From: Methanospirillum purgamenti
GTDB lineage: Archaea > Halobacteriota > Methanomicrobia > Methanomicrobiales > Methanospirillaceae
Direction: 5' to 3' (one strand)
NCBI RefSeq assembly: GCF_018502485.1
Contig: NZ_CP075546.1
Length of the DNA stretch: 64,000 bases
In this document: positions 62,391 to 64,000 of the stretch, in pieces
Layout of the letters: every line of letters begins with the position of its first letter
Numbering within the stretch: position 1 is the first letter of the stretch
Notes under the pieces: model-generated
What the model saw: the letters and a program-made list of their open reading frames with translations, nothing else
The model's database searches: none
What the model was told of the DNA's origin: nothing
Translations under genes and position numbers: made by a program

Positions 62391-62403
62391 TAGTATATAT
62401 AAG
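62391..62403 (-). promoter_or_regulatory. TATA box of the 139-residue membrane protein gene
   Basis: TAGTATATATAAG on the plus strand reads CTTATATATACTA on the minus strand, about 36-48 bases before the ATG at 62355 and upstream of a good ribosome site. The spacing gives a short leader. Confidence 0.5.
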
Positions 62404-62489
62404 TTACATCTTACGAATTTTTTAAAGAACGTTCTATACTAATTATGTAAGATATCCTCTCATACTCGGTGAGGTTTATACCATATCGA

Positions 62490-62497
62490 AATTTATA
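62490..62497 (+). promoter_or_regulatory. TATA box of the VWA protein gene
   Basis: TTTATATG is about 47-54 bases before ATG 62544, predicting transcription from about 62518. GGATGAT (62533-62539) lies four bases before ATG 62544 and supports that start over ATG 62535. Confidence 0.4.
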
Positions 62498-62543
62498 TGC
62501 AGAAGATCATCAATTAACCTACAATACACCCCGGATGATACTC

Positions 62544-64000
62544 ATGAAAATTCGATTTATTTCAATCCTTTTTCTATGTACGTGCATATTGATTGGTACA
62601 TTAACTGTGGGAGTTTTCGCCGGACCTACCAGCGGAGACATCCCCTCTCCCGGAACAGATGAACAGAGTACTGTATCATACCTAAATAATGGAAACTCGA
62701 TAAGCATACCGGGAATGTCTGTTGTTGACATAACCGGAATTAACGCCGTTAACTATCCAACAGTAATCACGTATGTAACAGTGAACACCCCTGCAGGAAG
62801 AGCCGGTGAGCTCACAAAAGACGATTTTCATGTTTTCGAGAACGGCGATCCCATGGAGATCACCTCATTATCATTCCCGGATAAGGCAACAAGAACCAAA
62901 CTGGATTTGGCAATTCTGTTTGATGATACCGGGAGTATGAGCGACGAAATCGCTGATATGAAAGAGAAAGTGAAAGGGCTGACAGACAGTATTGATGTTG
63001 CGAATATTGATTGTCGATATGCATTAATCAGTTTCAATGATGCGGTATCACTGAAGCAAGGATGGACGTCAAACCCTTCAATTATCAAAAGTGCGATAGA
63101 CAGTCTGGTAGCAGATGGTGGTGATGATGCCCCTGAAGCAGACCTAGATGCAATAGAAGCTGCCCTGGCACTCGGATTCAGACCTGATGCCCAACATATG
63201 ATACTGGATATTACCGATGAAAAGACACATTACAGAGATGACGGAACACCATTTTCACAATTCACAATTCCAGAGACAGCAAGCCATCTTCTCAGTAATG
63301 GAACGAGTTACATATTGGTGGGTCCGGCATCGACATCCGGACTTTTCAATGTTCATAATGATAAAAAAGAATTAGTAAAGGCCCTTGGTGGAAGCGGACT
63401 TTTCATTGATATTCATAGTGATGAATTCTCCTCAATTCTTGATAAAATACAGTCAATTATCACGCAAACCTACACTATTGGCTATTATACACCTCATGTA
63501 TATGGAGAAGATAGGAAAATTGCACTTGAGGTTCAGGTAGGAAACGATTCAGACAGTGGATTATACACTGCAACCAGACAACAGCAGACATTTACCCCGG
63601 AAACAGGATCAGATAGGATCATACCATCCATTGAACAGGATGCTGAAGATTACAGCAGCACTGATGATAGTATGAGCATTCTTGGATCAAAGGTGGTAGA
63701 TATCACCGGAATTAATGGGGTCAATTTCCCTTACGTTATTACCTATGTTACTGTGAACACAACAAAAGGGAGATCTGGCGGCCTTGGAAAAGATGATTTC
63801 CAGGTATTTGAAGATGGAAAACAAATGAATATCACTGAGTTCTCATTTACCGGAGATTCATCTCAATCAAAACTTGACCTGGCGATTGTTTTTGACGACA
63901 CCGGAAGTATGCGGGATGAGATCAATGATCTCAAAGAAAAGGTCCTTGAACTCACCGATCGGATTGCTACAGCAAATATTGACTGCAGATATGCCCTCAT
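62544..64000 (+). CDS. Secreted protein with tandem von Willebrand A modules (partial, runs off the right edge)
   Basis: 485 codons are visible without a stop. Signal peptide MKIRFISILFLCTCILIGTLTVGVFAG. Each module begins VVDITGIN.VN.P.VITYVTVNT, continues KDDF.VFE.G, and enters a VWA domain with metal-binding LDLAI.FDDTGSM (a DxTxS form of the MIDAS motif). The first module starts near residue 55, the second near 385. The second is cut by the window edge. Probably a cell-surface adhesion or protein-binding protein. Archaeal VWA proteins of this kind often contain more modules. Confidence 0.85.
   Translation, partial: MKIRFISILFLCTCILIGTLTVGVFAGPTSGDIPSPGTDEQSTVSYLNNGNSISIPGMSVVDITGINAVNYPTVITYVTVNTPAGRAGELTKDDFHVFENGDPMEITSLSFPDKATRTKLDLAILFDDTGSMSDEIADMKEKVKGLTDSIDVANIDCRYALISFNDAVSLKQGWTSNPSIIKSAIDSLVADGGDDAPEADLDAIEAALALGFRPDAQHMILDITDEKTHYRDDGTPFSQFTIPETASHLLSNGTSYILVGPASTSGLFNVHNDKKELVKALGGSGLFIDIHSDEFSSILDKIQSIITQTYTIGYYTPHVYGEDRKIALEVQVGNDSDSGLYTATRQQQTFTPETGSDRIIPSIEQDAEDYSSTDDSMSILGSKVVDITGINGVNFPYVITYVTVNTTKGRSGGLGKDDFQVFEDGKQMNITEFSFTGDSSQSKLDLAIVFDDTGSMRDEINDLKEKVLELTDRIATANIDCRYAL

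Noticed and set aside
1..64000. CRISPR arrays, insertion sequences, prophage or integrase genes
   Set aside because: Looked for regularly spaced repeats, transposase motifs and tRNA-adjacent integrases; none were recognised.

Overview
The window is chromosomal DNA from a methanogenic euryarchaeon, most likely Methanomicrobiales and probably a Methanospirillum-like organism. That placement is inferred from gene content. Archaeal markers are geranylgeranylglyceryl-phosphate synthase, archaeal ThrS, two PAN-type proteasomal ATPases, an MBF1-like zinc-ribbon/HTH protein, aMVA-pathway DUF126, and the archaeal entry to the shikimate pathway (ADH synthase plus 3-dehydroquinate synthase II). Bacterial-type GroES/GroEL, GyrA/GyrB, a P-loop AroK, and many PAS/REC proteins with the kinase core RHDxLNQ fit Methanomicrobia. 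TATA boxes of the TTTATATA type and GGAGGTGATC-like ribosome sites are visible throughout.

Layout. 1-2.6 kb: end of a secreted GWN-module protein, a small membrane protein and a groES-groEL operon. 2.6-7.2 kb: a divergent winged-helix regulator, Mut7-C RNase with AmmeMemoRadiSam enzyme, UMP kinase, tRNA-Pro directly followed by endonuclease III, tRNA-Ala and an MTA-phosphorylase-like gene. 7.2-15.3 kb: a multi-PAS histidine kinase with a degenerate receiver, a single-chain MNT-HEPN protein, gyrA and gyrB. 15.4-21.1 kb: a TerC-like membrane protein, a lipoprotein, DUF126, two PAN paralogues and MBF1.

21.2-29.2 kb is a compact aromatic amino acid operon: two ADH-synthase-like genes, aroB', tyrA, pheA, aroA, a fused aroK-aroE, and aroC. 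It is preceded by an unlisted 47-codon leader ORF (21188-21331). The last 18 residues of this ORF contain 8 Phe, 4 Tyr and 1 Trp, ending Trp-Tyr-stop. Its stop lies in a hairpin whose 3' arm can instead pair with the Shine-Dalgarno sequence of the first structural gene. This looks like a ribosome-sensing attenuator for aromatic amino acids in an archaeon and is the most interesting signal in the window.

29.2-43.2 kb: U32/RlhA-like protein, tpiA, a frameshifted REC-GAF-PAS gene, two tandem DUF47-PiT phosphate modules, OGG1-type glycosylase, a second GWN-module protein, enolase, a family 6 UDG-like glycosylase and a GH26-like secreted protein. 43.3-54.1 kb: an AsnB-like ATP pyrophosphatase with gatCAB, topA, GGGP synthase, TrmJ-like methyltransferase, dcd and thrS. 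54.3-64 kb: a polyferredoxin-aldehyde oxidoreductase pair, an iron-sulfur flavoprotein-like gene, an ABC exporter, an AAA/PD-(D/E)XK protein, a small membrane protein, and a VWA-repeat secreted protein that runs off the end. No CRISPR array, insertion sequence, rRNA or prophage was recognised.
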